From the NCBI RefSeq assembly GCF_014295035.1, contig NZ_CP060404.1, forward strand, positions 1,468,001 to 1,532,000: a stretch of 64,000 nucleotides of DNA, written 5' to 3'. Shown piece after piece: positions 23,705 through 34,300 of the stretch (position 1 is the stretch's first letter; every line of letters begins with the position of its first letter). The translations under genes and the position numbers were made by a program. Source of the DNA: Streptomyces buecherae. GTDB taxonomy: Bacteria; Actinomycetota; Actinomycetes; Streptomycetales; Streptomycetaceae. The notes below the pieces were generated by a model. It saw nothing but the letters and a program-made list of their open reading frames with translations. It did no database searches and was not told the DNA's origin.

Positions 23705-25384
23705 TCAGAGCTCGTCCAGTTCGAGGGGCGCGAGTGCGTCGAAGGCGTCCCCCGGCCCGGGGTTGGCCGGGTGGCAGCCGCCGCCGAGATGGCGTACGAC
23801 ACCCCACACGGCGTTCAACGCCGTGGTGACCGCTCCCTCCGCGAAGCCGCCGGTCCAGGAGACGTCGTCGCCGGCCAGGAAGAAGCCCCGCTGGTGCTCG
23901 GGCAGCTCACCCTGCATGAAGTGGGTGAACAGGCGGCGCTGGTAGCGGTAGTGGCCCGGCAGGTTGGCCTTGAAGGCTCCGGTGAACCAGGGTTCGTTCT
24001 CCCAACTGACGGCCACCGGCGGCGCGATGATGTGCGACCGGATGTCCACGCCCGGATAGATCTCGTCGAGCGAGCGCAGGACGACGTCCAGCCGCTCCTC
24101 GGCGGACAGCGCGGCAACCCGCTGCGAGTCGTCGTTCCAGGTGTAGGACAGACACATCACTCCGGGTCGGTCGGGACCCCGGCCGAAGAGGTACACCGAA
24201 CGCGGCAGCCTGTCGGTGAGCGTCATGCCCATCACGTCCCGCCCGGTAGCGGCGTCGACGTCCAGCCAGAACGGCCGGTCGGTGAGCGCGAACAGCTTGG
24301 AGGAACTCATGTAGTGGGTGCGCTCGATCGCCGACCGGACCGGCCCGGGCAGCAGCGCGTCGTCACAGGCGACCCGGCTGTTCAGCAGCCGGTGCTGCCC
24401 GGTGAAGACCACCGCCCGGTAGCCGCGCGTCCGGCCGTCGGCGTCGGTGACCTCGATACGGTCCCCCGCGCGGCGCAGCGCGGTGACGGCGGGCCGGGGC
24501 CGGTCTTCGTGGAGCGCGGCCAGCGACGTACCGGCGGGCCAGTGCGCGAGGCCCTCGGGAGCGTGCCGCCACAGGCCCAGCGGCACCTGTTCGCAGCCGC
24601 CCTCGATGATCTGCTGGTCGACGTCGGCCTCGGTGTAGATGACGCGGAGGATCTCCAGCATCGAGTTGGGGAAGTCGGTGTCCCAGCCGCCGGTGCCGAA
24701 GCCGACCTGCCCGAAGAGCTCGCGGAGCCGGAAGGAGGCGAAGGCGGGCGTGGAGCTGAGGAAGCCGTAGAAGGACTGGTCGTCCAGCAGCGGCACGAGG
24801 CGGTTCCACATCGCCTTGATCGTGGCCGTGTCCCGGGTACGTATCGCCTCCTGCATGACCCAGATGTCGGCCCGCTCGCGCAGCGTCTTGTCCCAGGCGT
24901 CAGCGACCTCCTGGTAGACGGGCGGCAGATCCGCCTCGGTCCGGGCCCAGTGGCTGGCGCCGCCGATGTCCAACACCGTCATCGGGGTGCAGGGGCTGAG
25001 CGGGTTGGGGAACGGCGTGGTGCGCAGGCCCAGCGTGCGGACGTAGTGGAAGAGCGCGGTGGCCGAGAGCGGGAACCGCATGGCCCCCAACTCGGCCACC
25101 TCGTCCGGGAACCCGTCGAAGCCGACGGAGCGCATCCGGCCGCCCAGGCGTTCCGCCTCGTGGAGGACGGGACGCAGTCCCATCCGCATCAGTTCGTACG
25201 CGGCGACCAGCCCGGCCATCCCGCCGCCGACGATCGCGACCTCGGTTCCCTCGGCGTCGGCCGGGACGCCGCCCAGGCCCGCCGGGTGGCTCAGCCAGTC
25301 GTCGTAGGCGAAGGGGAAGTCGGGGGCGAGCATGGTGATGGGAGGGCTCGACGGGCCGTTCTCGTAGGGGGTGGTGAGGAGCAT
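23705..25384 (-). CDS. Flavin amino-acid 2-monooxygenase (decarboxylating), predicted arginine-specific
   Basis: The 559-aa FAD enzyme has the Rossmann motif VAIVGGGMAGLVAAYEL (49-65), HEAERLGGRMRS and a C-terminal FAD segment FFLAGDDVSWTGGFAEGAVTTALNAVWGV. The start PDFPFAYDDWLSHPAGLG is characteristic of lysine/tryptophan/arginine 2-monooxygenases, which turn an amino acid into the chain-shortened amide plus CO2. The ATG at 25384 follows AGGGGATAGG and fits the homology start. In guanidino macrolide clusters the arginine enzyme makes 4-guanidinobutyramide. The neighbouring ligase, discrete acyltransferase and loading ACP support that role. Lysine, giving 5-aminovaleramide, is the main alternative. 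Confidence 0.88.
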   Translation of the reverse strand: MLLTTPYENGPSSPPITMLAPDFPFAYDDWLSHPAGLGGVPADAEGTEVAIVGGGMAGLVAAYELMRMGLRPVLHEAERLGGRMRSVGFDGFPDEVAELGAMRFPLSATALFHYVRTLGLRTTPFPNPLSPCTPMTVLDIGGASHWARTEADLPPVYQEVADAWDKTLRERADIWVMQEAIRTRDTATIKAMWNRLVPLLDDQSFYGFLSSTPAFASFRLRELFGQVGFGTGGWDTDFPNSMLEILRVIYTEADVDQQIIEGGCEQVPLGLWRHAPEGLAHWPAGTSLAALHEDRPRPAVTALRRAGDRIEVTDADGRTRGYRAVVFTGQHRLLNSRVACDDALLPGPVRSAIERTHYMSSSKLFALTDRPFWLDVDAATGRDVMGMTLTDRLPRSVYLFGRGPDRPGVMCLSYTWNDDSQRVAALSAEERLDVVLRSLDEIYPGVDIRSHIIAPPVAVSWENEPWFTGAFKANLPGHYRYQRRLFTHFMQGELPEHQRGFFLAGDDVSWTGGFAEGAVTTALNAVWGVVRHLGGGCHPANPGPGDAFDALAPLELDEL

Positions 25385-25391
25385 GTCGGGC

Positions 25392-25475
25392 CTATCCCCT
25401 CGCCACGCCGGGGCCCGCGTCGGGCCGACCGGCCCTTCCCCGTGGTAGCAGACCCGAACCTCGCGCATCACACAT
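25392..25475 (-). CDS. Possible short upstream ORF, 27 aa
   Basis: An ATG at 25475 preceded by GGGAGAAGCC opens a 27-codon frame whose TAG ends eight bases before the monooxygenase start, a layout compatible with translational coupling. The peptide (MCDARGSGLLPRGR...) is Arg/Gly-rich with no recognised function. It could be chance in GC-rich DNA. Confidence 0.2.
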   Translation of the reverse strand: MCDARGSGLLPRGRAGRPDAGPGVARG

Positions 25476-25713
25476 GGCTTCTCCCTGTGGTGGGTGTGCG
25501 ATCCATAGCCCAGCACGGCGCGCGGGGCACAGACCAGCGAGGACGGAGGACTCTAGGGAATTGCTGGTCACGGCCGCCCGGCACCGACCAGCCAGGGCCA
25601 GCGCCACGGCCCGCCTGCCTGCCCTGGACGCGCGCACGTGAGGGGCACCAGGTGGGAGTCGAGTACCCCGAGGACGACGTCCAGCGGCGACGTCCGCGGC
25701 GCTCGGCGACATG

Positions 25714-25741
25714 GTGGGCGCTGCCCGGGGGCAGCGCCCAC
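25714..25741 (-). terminator. Strong hairpin after the discrete acyltransferase gene
   Basis: A perfect 13-bp inverted repeat (GTGGGCGCTGCCC with its complement) around two bases begins two bases after the acyltransferase stop codon. It ends the ligase-acyltransferase transcript and separates it from the monooxygenase. Confidence 0.8.
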
Positions 25742-25743
25742 GA

Positions 25744-26808
25744 TCACCGCCGCACCCGGCGGGCGCTCCGCTGCCGGACCCGCGGGCGCATCGCCTTGCG
25801 GGCGTCGATGGCCACGACCTCGAAGTTGTCCACCGTGCGGTTCACCCGGCCGAAGAGGTTGTCCGGACCCGCGACGCAGACCCTGGTGATGCCGTGCTCC
25901 CGCATCGTCTCCACCATGTCCGGCCAGCGGATCGGGTGGTCGAAGGTGTCGAGCAGCATGGCGCGCACGCCGTCCGCGCCGGTCAGCAGCTCGCCGTTCT
26001 GGTCGGCGACGATCGGCAGCTTGGGGTCGGCCACCTCGAAGGTGGCCAGAACCTCCTCCTCCGCCTTGCGACGTAGCGCGCCGAACGCCGGGGCGTGCAC
26101 GGGCGGCCACATGGTGTACATGTTGTATCCGCCCAGCTCGCCGATCCGCTTCTTGAACCGGTCGAGCACGGGCTCGCGGAGGGACACGAGGTAGAAGCCC
26201 TGGTCGATGTAGCCGGAGACGTCGTGCCACTCCCCCTCGGCGTTCAGTTCGGCCAGCGCCTCCTGGAGCCGCTCCTCGGGGGTGTGGATCACGCAGTGCG
26301 TGACCGCGTCACGGTGCTCCTGCCGGAAGTACTCCTCCTCGCAGCGCGCCAGCTCGGCGGTGAGTCGCACGGTCTCCTCGAACGGCAGGGACCCCGCGTA
26401 GGTCACCGCGGCCCGCTGGCCGAAGCTCGGTCCGGCACACAGCTCGGGCCGCTCTCCCAGCGTCTCCTCCGCCCAGTCGGCGAGGGCGAGACAGACCGTC
26501 AGGAAGGCGATCTGGGTGTGCGCGCTGTACTGCTCCTCCTCGTCGGCGTCCGACTGGCGGTACCGGTCGAACACGGAGTACCCCACCACCTCGTCGGCGA
26601 TCGCGAGCCGGCGCCGGGCGTGGGGGTTGGTCAGCAGGAACTCGCCCACGTCGGTGAAGCGGAAGGGCCCCATCCCGGGGAAGACCATCGCCGTACGGCT
26701 GGTCTCCTGGTCGGATGTCCGCGCCTCTGCGGCCTGCGGCTCGGTGGCCTGCGCCTTCATGGTCTGTGCCGCTGTGGCCTGCGGCTCTGCGGCCTGCTGC
26801 TCGGTCAT
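25744..26808 (-). CDS. Discrete acyltransferase for PKS loading ACP
   Basis: The 354-aa FabD-like acyltransferase stands alone rather than inside a PKS. After an Ala/Gln/Glu-rich N-terminus (residues 1-38) the domain starts AMVFPGMGPF. The nucleophile motif is GPSFGQ with Ser128; the residue before Ser is Pro instead of the usual His of extender ATs, a sign of different acyl selectivity. A later VHAPAF supplies the catalytic histidine. The ATG overlaps the ligase stop by four bases (ATGA), so the two are co-translated. It should move the ligase product, predicted 4-guanidinobutyryl-CoA, to the N-terminal ACP of the 28362-35267 PKS. A malonyl-CoA proofreading or trans-AT role is less likely because every complete module here has its own AT. 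Confidence 0.85.
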   Translation of the reverse strand: MTEQQAAEPQATAAQTMKAQATEPQAAEARTSDQETSRTAMVFPGMGPFRFTDVGEFLLTNPHARRRLAIADEVVGYSVFDRYRQSDADEEEQYSAHTQIAFLTVCLALADWAEETLGERPELCAGPSFGQRAAVTYAGSLPFEETVRLTAELARCEEEYFRQEHRDAVTHCVIHTPEERLQEALAELNAEGEWHDVSGYIDQGFYLVSLREPVLDRFKKRIGELGGYNMYTMWPPVHAPAFGALRRKAEEEVLATFEVADPKLPIVADQNGELLTGADGVRAMLLDTFDHPIRWPDMVETMREHGITRVCVAGPDNLFGRVNRTVDNFEVVAIDARKAMRPRVRQRSARRVRR

Positions 26809-28241
26809 GCCTTCGCTCGCGGCGCCAGGTCGAGAGCGAGCTGCTCAAGCTGTCGTTTGTCGGGCTTGCCGTTGCGGTTCAGGGGGAATCGCTCCAGGAC
26901 GTGTATGCGGTTGGGGTGCTCGACGTCGGGCAGCACGGAGGTGATCGGCTCCCGCCAGTGCCTCGGCTCGCGCTGCTGCTCGTCCTCCACGAAGAAGAAG
27001 AGCTGACAGCCGCGCTGTTCGTCGGGGATCGGGACGACCTTGACCAGGCAGCCGGCCGCGGCCAGCTTGTGCTCGATGATGTCGGGGTAGAGCGTGTGGC
27101 CGTTGCGGTGCGCCGCGGACTTCCGGCCGAGGACGAAGAGGTTGTCCCCGCCGTCCAGATAGCCGAAGTCGCCGGTGGGGTACCAGTCGGTCCTGGCGGG
27201 GTCGACGGGGGTGACCGTGCCGTCCTCCGCCAGGTAGCCCTCCATCAGGTCGGGCGAGTGGACCTGGATCTCCCCGACCTCGCCGGAGGCCAGGACGGCG
27301 CCCTCGTCGTCGACGATCCGCAGCTCCAAGCCCTCGACGGCCCGCCCGCAGGCGACCGCGTTGTCCTCGGTCGCGAAGGCCACGTTCCCGGCCTCGGTGC
27401 TGCCGTAGCTGTCCAGCAGGGGCAGTCCGAACCGGCTGACGTAGTCGGCGACCAGGCCGGGGTCCAGCGGGGCCGCCCCGCTGCAGAACATCCGGACACC
27501 GGACAGCTCGTCCGCCAGGGCGGGCTTGCGGCCGATCATGTTGAGCATGCTGCGGTAGCTGGCCGGGGTGGCGTCGACCACCGTGGCCCCGCAGGTGCCC
27601 GCCATGATCATCGCCCGGTCCAGCCGCCGGTAGGGCGCGATGACCAGCGAGCACTTGACCAGCCAGGCGATGAGCACCATGGACAGCCCGTACTGGTGGG
27701 AGAAGGGCAGCAGCGGCAGCAGGACGTCATCGGGGCGGTGGCCCACCTGCTGGGCGTTGCGCTCCAGGTTCTTCAGGAACTTCGCCCCGGTCTTGACGAC
27801 GCCCTTGGGCTCCCCGGTGGATCCGGAGGACCACATGATCAGGCCGTCGGGCAGCTCGCACCAGGTGTCGAGGGACAGCCGAGGCTCGGCGGGGGTGTAG
27901 TCCATGGACGCCGCGAGCAGTTCGTAGACGGTGACCCGGGCCGGGCTGTTCGCGGGCATCGGCGTGTCGTCGTCGACCACGCAGACCTTGACCCCGGCCA
28001 GGTCGCAGATGCGCTGGGTGGCATCCGGCCGTTCCTGGTGGTCGACCATGACGATCGACGCGCCGGTGTGCATCAGAGCGAGGAGGACCCCGACGAAGCC
28101 GGCGGAGTTGCCGGCCTTCAGCATGACCCGGGTGCCGTCACCGACCCCGCGCTCGCGGAGCGCTTCGGCGATGGTCAGGGCCCTCTGCTCGAACTCGGGA
28201 AGCGAATGCACCGCTTCCGTCGCAAAGACCTTTGCGGTCAT
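26805..28241 (-). CDS. Acyl-CoA ligase (AMP-binding), predicted 4-guanidinobutyryl-CoA synthetase
   Basis: The 478-aa adenylate-forming enzyme contains the P-loop SSGSTGEPKG, YGSTEAGN (A5), YPTGDFGYLDG (A7) and the C-terminal catalytic lysine in LNRNGKPDKRQL. It has no carrier domain, so the product should be a CoA thioester (or a directly loaded ACP). It lies immediately after the first PKS gene and overlaps the discrete acyltransferase gene. With the monooxygenase this forms the starter set known from guanidinobutyrate-primed macrolides. The acid specificity is inferred from context only. Confidence 0.88.
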   Translation of the reverse strand: MTAKVFATEAVHSLPEFEQRALTIAEALRERGVGDGTRVMLKAGNSAGFVGVLLALMHTGASIVMVDHQERPDATQRICDLAGVKVCVVDDDTPMPANSPARVTVYELLAASMDYTPAEPRLSLDTWCELPDGLIMWSSGSTGEPKGVVKTGAKFLKNLERNAQQVGHRPDDVLLPLLPFSHQYGLSMVLIAWLVKCSLVIAPYRRLDRAMIMAGTCGATVVDATPASYRSMLNMIGRKPALADELSGVRMFCSGAAPLDPGLVADYVSRFGLPLLDSYGSTEAGNVAFATEDNAVACGRAVEGLELRIVDDEGAVLASGEVGEIQVHSPDLMEGYLAEDGTVTPVDPARTDWYPTGDFGYLDGGDNLFVLGRKSAAHRNGHTLYPDIIEHKLAAAGCLVKVVPIPDEQRGCQLFFFVEDEQQREPRHWREPITSVLPDVEHPNRIHVLERFPLNRNGKPDKRQLEQLALDLAPRAKA

Positions 28242-28320
28242 CGGGTTTCACTGAGCCTTTCTTCTTGAAGTCCTGGGGTGGGCCCCACGACGGCGACCTC
28301 CGCGAGCCGTGGGCCGGTAC

Positions 28321-28356
28321 CGCGAGTCCCCCCGGAGGTCTCCGGGGGGACTCGCG
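28321..28356 (-). terminator. Strong hairpin after the loading-module PKS gene
   Basis: A perfect 16-bp stem with a GGTC loop starts five bases past the PKS stop codon. The downstream ligase therefore probably has its own promoter in 28242-28320. Confidence 0.85.
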
Positions 28357-28361
28357 GGTCG

Positions 28362-31300
28362 TCAGCTGTCGAGGTCGCCGAGCATCATGTCGATCAGGTC
28401 GTCGTCGTCCATCGCGTCGATGGAGTTCGTCTCCTTCTCCTCGGTGTCCTTCTCGACCTGGTCCTTGCCGCTCGCCAGTTCGGTGAGCGTGTCGAGCAGA
28501 CCCGCGCGGCGCAGCCGCTCCAGCGGGATCGACGTCAGAAGGGCGCGGATCCTGGCCTCTTCCGGGTCGACGTCCGGCTCGGCCGCGCCGTCCGTCGCCA
28601 CCCGGCCGCGCAGGTACTCGGCGAGCGCCGCGGGCGTGGGGTTGTCGAAGATCAGCGTGGAGGGGAGGCGGAGCCCGGTGGCCGAGTTCAGTCGGTTACG
28701 GAACTCCACGCCCGCCAGCGAGTCGAAGCCGAGGTTCTGGAAGGAGCGGTCGGGCTCGATGGACTGGGCGCCGCTGTGCCCCAGCACCATCGCCGCGCTG
28801 CCGCGCACCAGGTCGAGCAGCGCCCGCTCGAGTTCGGCTCCGCTCAGGCCGGCCAGCCGTACCTTGGCCGATTCGGGAGCGGTCGCCTTCCCGCCGGCCG
28901 CCGCCTTGCTCCGCGCCCGGACCACACCACGCAGCAGCGTGGGGATGTCGGCCTGGCCGCCGCTGAGCGCGGAGGTCTCCAGCCGCATCGGCACGAGCAG
29001 GGCGTCCTCGCTCCTGGCGCCGGCGTCCAGCAGACGCAGACCGCCCGCCATGGACAGGGGCGCCATGCCCTCGCGCGCCATGCGCACCATGTCCGCCTGG
29101 CTGAGGGTGCCGGTCATGCCGCCGGCCTGCTCCCACGGGCCCCAGGCCAGTGAGACCGCCGGGAGGCCGAGGCCGCGCCGGTGTGCGGCGAGCGCGTCCA
29201 GGAACGAGTTGGCGGCGGCGTAGTTGCCCTGTCCCGGGCTGCCGAACACACCGGCGACAGAGGAGAACATCACGAACTCCGCCAGGTCCGTCTCCCGGGT
29301 CAGCTCGTGCAGGTTCCACGCCGCGTCGACCTTCGGCTCGAAGACCGCGTCGATCCGCTTCGGCGACAGGGTGTCGATGACACCGTCGTCGAGTACGCCC
29401 GCCGCGTGCACGACCGCGGTCAGCGGATGGTCGGCGGGGATGCCGGACAGCACCCGCTCAAGCGAGGCACGGTCGGCCACGTCACAGGCCGCCAGTGTCA
29501 CCGCCGCGCCCGCCCCGGTCAGTTCGGCCGCGAGGTCGGCGGCGCCCTCCGCGTCCGGCCCGCGCCGGGAGACCAGCACGAGGTTGCGCACCCCGCGCTC
29601 GGCCACCAGGTGGCGTGCCACCTCGCGGCCCAGGCCGCCGGTGCCGCCGGTCACCAGTACCGTGCCCTCGGGGTCGAGGGTCCGGGGCATGGTGAACACG
29701 TTCTTGCCGATGTGCCGGGCCTGGCTGATGTACCGCACCGCGTCCGGGGCCCGCCGCACGTCCCACGCCGTCACCGGGATGGGGTGCAGCGCGCCGCTGT
29801 CGAAGAGCTCGACCAGCTCGACCAGCATCCGCTGGACCCAGTCGTAGTCGGCCGCGACCAGGTCGTATGCCGTGTACTCCACCCCGGGGTGGTCCTGCGC
29901 GACGACCTCGGGGTCGCGCACATCGATCTTGCCCATCTCCAGGAACCGCCCGCCCCTGGGCATCAGCCGCAGGGAGGCGTCGACGAACTCGCGGGCGAGC
30001 GAGTCCAGCACCATGTCCATGCCCCGGCCGCCGGTCGCCGCCATGAAGCGCGACTCGAAGTCCAGGTCACGGGAGGAGGAAATGTGCTCCTCGTCGAATC
30101 CCATCGCCCGCAGGGTGTCCCACTTGCCGGGGCTGGCCGTGGCGTACACCTCGGCGCCGAGGTGGCGTGCGAGCTGCACGGCCGCCATGCCCACACCGCC
30201 GGTGGCGGTGTGCACCAGGATGGACTCGCCCGCCCGCAGCTTGCCGAGTTCCACCAGGCCGATGTAGGCGGTCAGGAAGACCACCGGCACGGAGGCGCCC
30301 TGCGCGAACGTCCAGCCGCGCGGCATGCGGACGAGCTGCCGCCGGTCGGCGATCGCGACGGGCCCGAACGAGGCGTTGATCATGCCCATGACCCGGTCGC
30401 CGGGGGCCAGGTCGGTCACGCCCGGGCCGACCTCCAGGACCACACCGGCGCCCTCGCCGCCCATGGTGGCGTCGTCCTCGGGGTACATGCCGATGGCGAT
30501 CAGCGCGTCACGGAAATTCAGACCGGCGGCGCGCACCGCGATCCGGACGTAGCCGGGGGCCAGCGGCGCCTCGGCCGCGGGGTCGGGCAGCAGCGAGAGG
30601 TTGTCCAGGGTGCCGCCGCCCGTGGTGCCGAGCTTCCACGCCGAGGTGCCGGCGGGGGCTTCGAGCACCCGCCCGGAGGCGTTCCTGGCGAGCCGGGGGA
30701 CCAGCCCCTGGCCGGTGCGGACCGCCACCTCGTGCTCGCCCGCCGCCAGCGCGGTCGCCACCACACCGGCGGTCGCGGTGACCGACTCGGCGTGGCGGTC
30801 GAGGTCCACCAGCAGGAACCGGCCCGGGTTCTCCGTGGCCGCCGAGCGCACCAGTCCCCACACGGCGGCGTTGGACAGTCCGGCGACGCCGTCGCCGGGT
30901 CCCGCGGCGACCGCGTCGCGGGTCACCACGACCAGCCGGGCACCGTCGAACCGGTCCTCGGCGAGCCAGGACTGCACCAGGGCCAGCGCCCGGTGGGTGG
31001 CCTTCCGGGTGGCGTCGGCGAGATCGTCGCCGTCCGGGTCCGCGCCGCACCAGGCCCAGACCACGTCGGGCATCTCGGCGCCCTCGTCGAGGGCGGTGAC
31101 GAGCGCGTCCACTCCGGTGTACTCGGCGTGCTCGACACCGGAGGCGGCGAGCAGTTCGCCCACCCGTGCCCGGTCGGCGCCGACCACTGCCGTGGACACA
31201 CCGGCCTCGGTCCGGTCGCCACCACGGGCGGCGGCGAGCACGTCCCAGTTGGCCCGGAAGAGCGTTCCGTCGCCGCCGGTGGAGCGCGGCCCGGACGCGA

Positions 31301-34300
31301 ACCGCTCGGCCGCCACCTCCCGCACCACCAGCGACTCCACCGAGGCGACGAGCGCGCCCGTGGCGTCGGTCACCAGCAGCGCGACCGTGTCCTTGCCCTG
31401 GGGGCGCAGCCGCACCCGCACCCGTCCGGCGCCCACCGCGTGCAGGGTCACCCCGGTGAAGGAGAACGGCAGGGTCACGCGTCCGCTCTCGCCGCCGAAG
31501 TCGCCCATCTCCATGGCGTGCAGAGCGGCGTCGAGCAGGGCGGGGTGCAGGCCGAACCGTCCGGCTTCCTGGGCGGCCGAGTCCGGCAGCGCCACCTCGG
31601 CGTAGACGTCGCCGTCCAGCCGCCAGACCGCCTCCAGGCCCTGGAAGACCGGTCCGTATCCGTAGCCGGCCTGGGCCAGGCCCTCGTAGAAGCCCTCCAT
31701 CGGCACCTGCTCGGCGCCCGGGACGGGCCACTGCAGCAGGCTGTCGGTGACCGCGGCGCCGCTGTCCGTCTCCAGGACGCCCTGGGCGTGCCGCACCCAC
31801 TCCTCCCCCGGCTCGTCGCTGTCGGAGCGCGAGTACACGCCCAGCGGCCGTGCGCCGGACTCGTCGGCGGGGCCGACCACGAGCTGGACGCGGACGCCGC
31901 CCTGCTCCGGCAGGAGGAGCGGGGTCTCCAGGGTGAGTTCGCCGAGCCGTCCCGCCCCGGTCTCGACGCCCGCGAGCAGGCCAAGCTCCACGAATCCGGT
32001 GCCGGGGAAGAGCACTCCGCCGGCCACGGCGTGGTCGGCGAGCCACGGGTGGGTCTGCAACGACAGGCGTCCGGTCAGCACCGTACGGTCGCCCTCGGCC
32101 AGTTCGGTGAGGCCGCCGAGCAGCGGGTGGTCCACCCTGCCGAGGCCGACGCTCCGGGCGTCGCCGGTCACGGCGCCGCCCGCCTCAAGCCAGTACCGCT
32201 TGTGCTGGAAGGCGTAGGTCGGCAGGGCGACACGGCGTGCGCCGCGCCCGGAGTACACCGCGTCCCAGTCCACGCCGACGCCGTTCGCGTACAGGGTGGC
32301 GACCGCCTCCGCCAGCGTCCGCGCCTCGGCGCGCCCGGAGCGGGCCAGGGGCACGAAGGCCACGTCGGCGCCGACGGCGTCCAGGCAGTCCTGGCCCATC
32401 GCGGTCAGCACGGCGTCGGGGCCCAGCTCCACGCACGTCGTCACGCCCAGGTCGGCGAGGCGGCGCATACCGTCGTCGAAGCGGACCGCTTCCCGCACAT
32501 GGCGGACCCAGTACTCCGAGGTGGCCAGTTCGGCGCCCGCGACATCGCCGGTGACGTTGGAGATGACCGGGATGTCCGGGGTCGAGTACGGCAGGCAGGC
32601 GGCGATCTGGCCGAACTCCGCCAGCATGGCGTCCATCCGGGGAGAGTGGAACGCGTGGCTGACCCGCAGCCGCTTGGTCTTGCGGCCCTGGGCCTCCCAG
32701 TGGCCGGCGACGTCGAGCACCGCGTCCTCGTCGCCGGAGAGCACCACCGAGGTGGGGCCGTTGAGTGCCGCCAGCGACACCTGGTCCTCGCGGCCCTGCA
32801 GGCTCTCGGCCACCTCCTGCTCCGACGCCTGGACGGCCACCATGGCGCCGCCCTCGGGCAGTTCCTGCATCAGCCGTCCACGGGCCGCCACCAGGGCGCA
32901 CGCGTCCTCCAGGGACAGCACCCCGGCGACGTGGGCCGCAGCGATCTCGCCCACCGAGTGCCCCATCAGGAAGTCGGGGCGCACGCCCCAGGACTCCAGC
33001 AGGCGGAACAGGGCCACCTCGAAGGCGAACAGCCCGGCCTGGGTGAACATCGTCTGGTTGAGCTCGTCAGCGGTCGCGGCGGCGTCGTCCTCGGGGCCGA
33101 AGACCACGTCGAGCACGGAGGCCCCGAGGCGCACGTCCAGGTAGTCGCACGCCTCGTCGAACACGTCGGCGAAGAGCGGGTAGGTCTCGTAGAGTTCACG
33201 GCCCATGCCCAGCCGCTGGGCGCCCTGGCCGGTGAACAGGAACGCCACCCGCTGCGCCGTGGACCTGCCCCGCACCAGGCCCGGCGCGTCGGTCTCCTCG
33301 GCGAGTGCCGCGAGGCCGCGCAGCAGCCCCTCACGGTCGGGCGCCACCACCACGCCGCGGTGTTCGAGCGCGGCTCGTGTCACGGCGGACGACCATCCGA
33401 CGTCGACCGGCCGCGCGTCGGGGTGGCGCACCACGTGCTCCCGCAGCCGCGCGGCCTGCGCCCGCAGCGCCTCCTCGCTCCTGGCGGACACCAGCCAGGA
33501 CACGGGCTGGGAGGCCGTGTCCGCGTCGGTGTCGGCGGCGGCGTCCGTGGCGGGGGCCGGCTCCGGCGGCGGGGCCTGTTCGATGATGGCGTGCGCGTTG
33601 GTGCCGCTCATGCCGAACGAGGAGATACCGGCCCGGAACGGCCGCCCGGTCTCCGGCCAGGCGCGCTGCTCGGCGAGCAGCGCCACGCCGCCCGACGACC
33701 AGTCCACGTGCGGCGTCGGCACCTCCACGTGCAGCGTCTTGGGCAGGACGCCGTGGCGCATGGCCATCACCATCTTGATGACGGCACCCACACCGGCCGC
33801 CGCCTGGGTGTGGCCGATGTTCGACTTGAGGGAGCCCAGCCACACCGGCTGCCCCTCCGGGCGGCTCGCGCCGTAGGTGGCGATCAGCGCCTGGGCCTCG
33901 ATGGGGTCACCGAGCGAGGTGCCGGTGCCGTGCGCCTCGATCACGTCGATCTGGTCCGCGGTCAGCTCGGCGTTGGCCAGCGCCTGCCGGATGACGCGCT
34001 GCTGGGAGCGCCCGTTGGGGGCCGTCAGACCGTTGCTGGCGCCGTCCTGGTTGACGGCGGAGCCACGCACGATCGCCAGCACCTCGTGGCCGTTGCGCCG
34101 AGCGTCCGAGAGCCGCTCCACCAGGAGGACGCCGACGCCCTCGGCCCAGGACGTGCCGTCGGCCTCGGCGCCGAACGCCTTGCAGCGCCCGTTGGAGGAG
34201 AGCCCGCGCTGGCGGCTGAAGAGGATGAAGTCACCCGGGGTCGGCATGGTGGCGACGCCGGTGGCGAGCGCCAGATCGCACTCGCCCTGGCGCAGCGACT

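Larger units (their letters stand above)
25385..25743. other. Gap upstream of the monooxygenase
   Basis: These 359 bp separate the monooxygenase from the acyltransferase. They contain the acyltransferase terminator (25714-25741), a possible 27-codon leader ORF (25392-25475, minus) and presumably the monooxygenase promoter, which I could not pin down. Confidence 0.5.

Noticed and set aside
25744..26808. Trans-AT serving AT-less modules
   Set aside because: All complete modules in the window carry their own AT, whereas the loading ACP has none, so the discrete AT is better explained as a starter loader.
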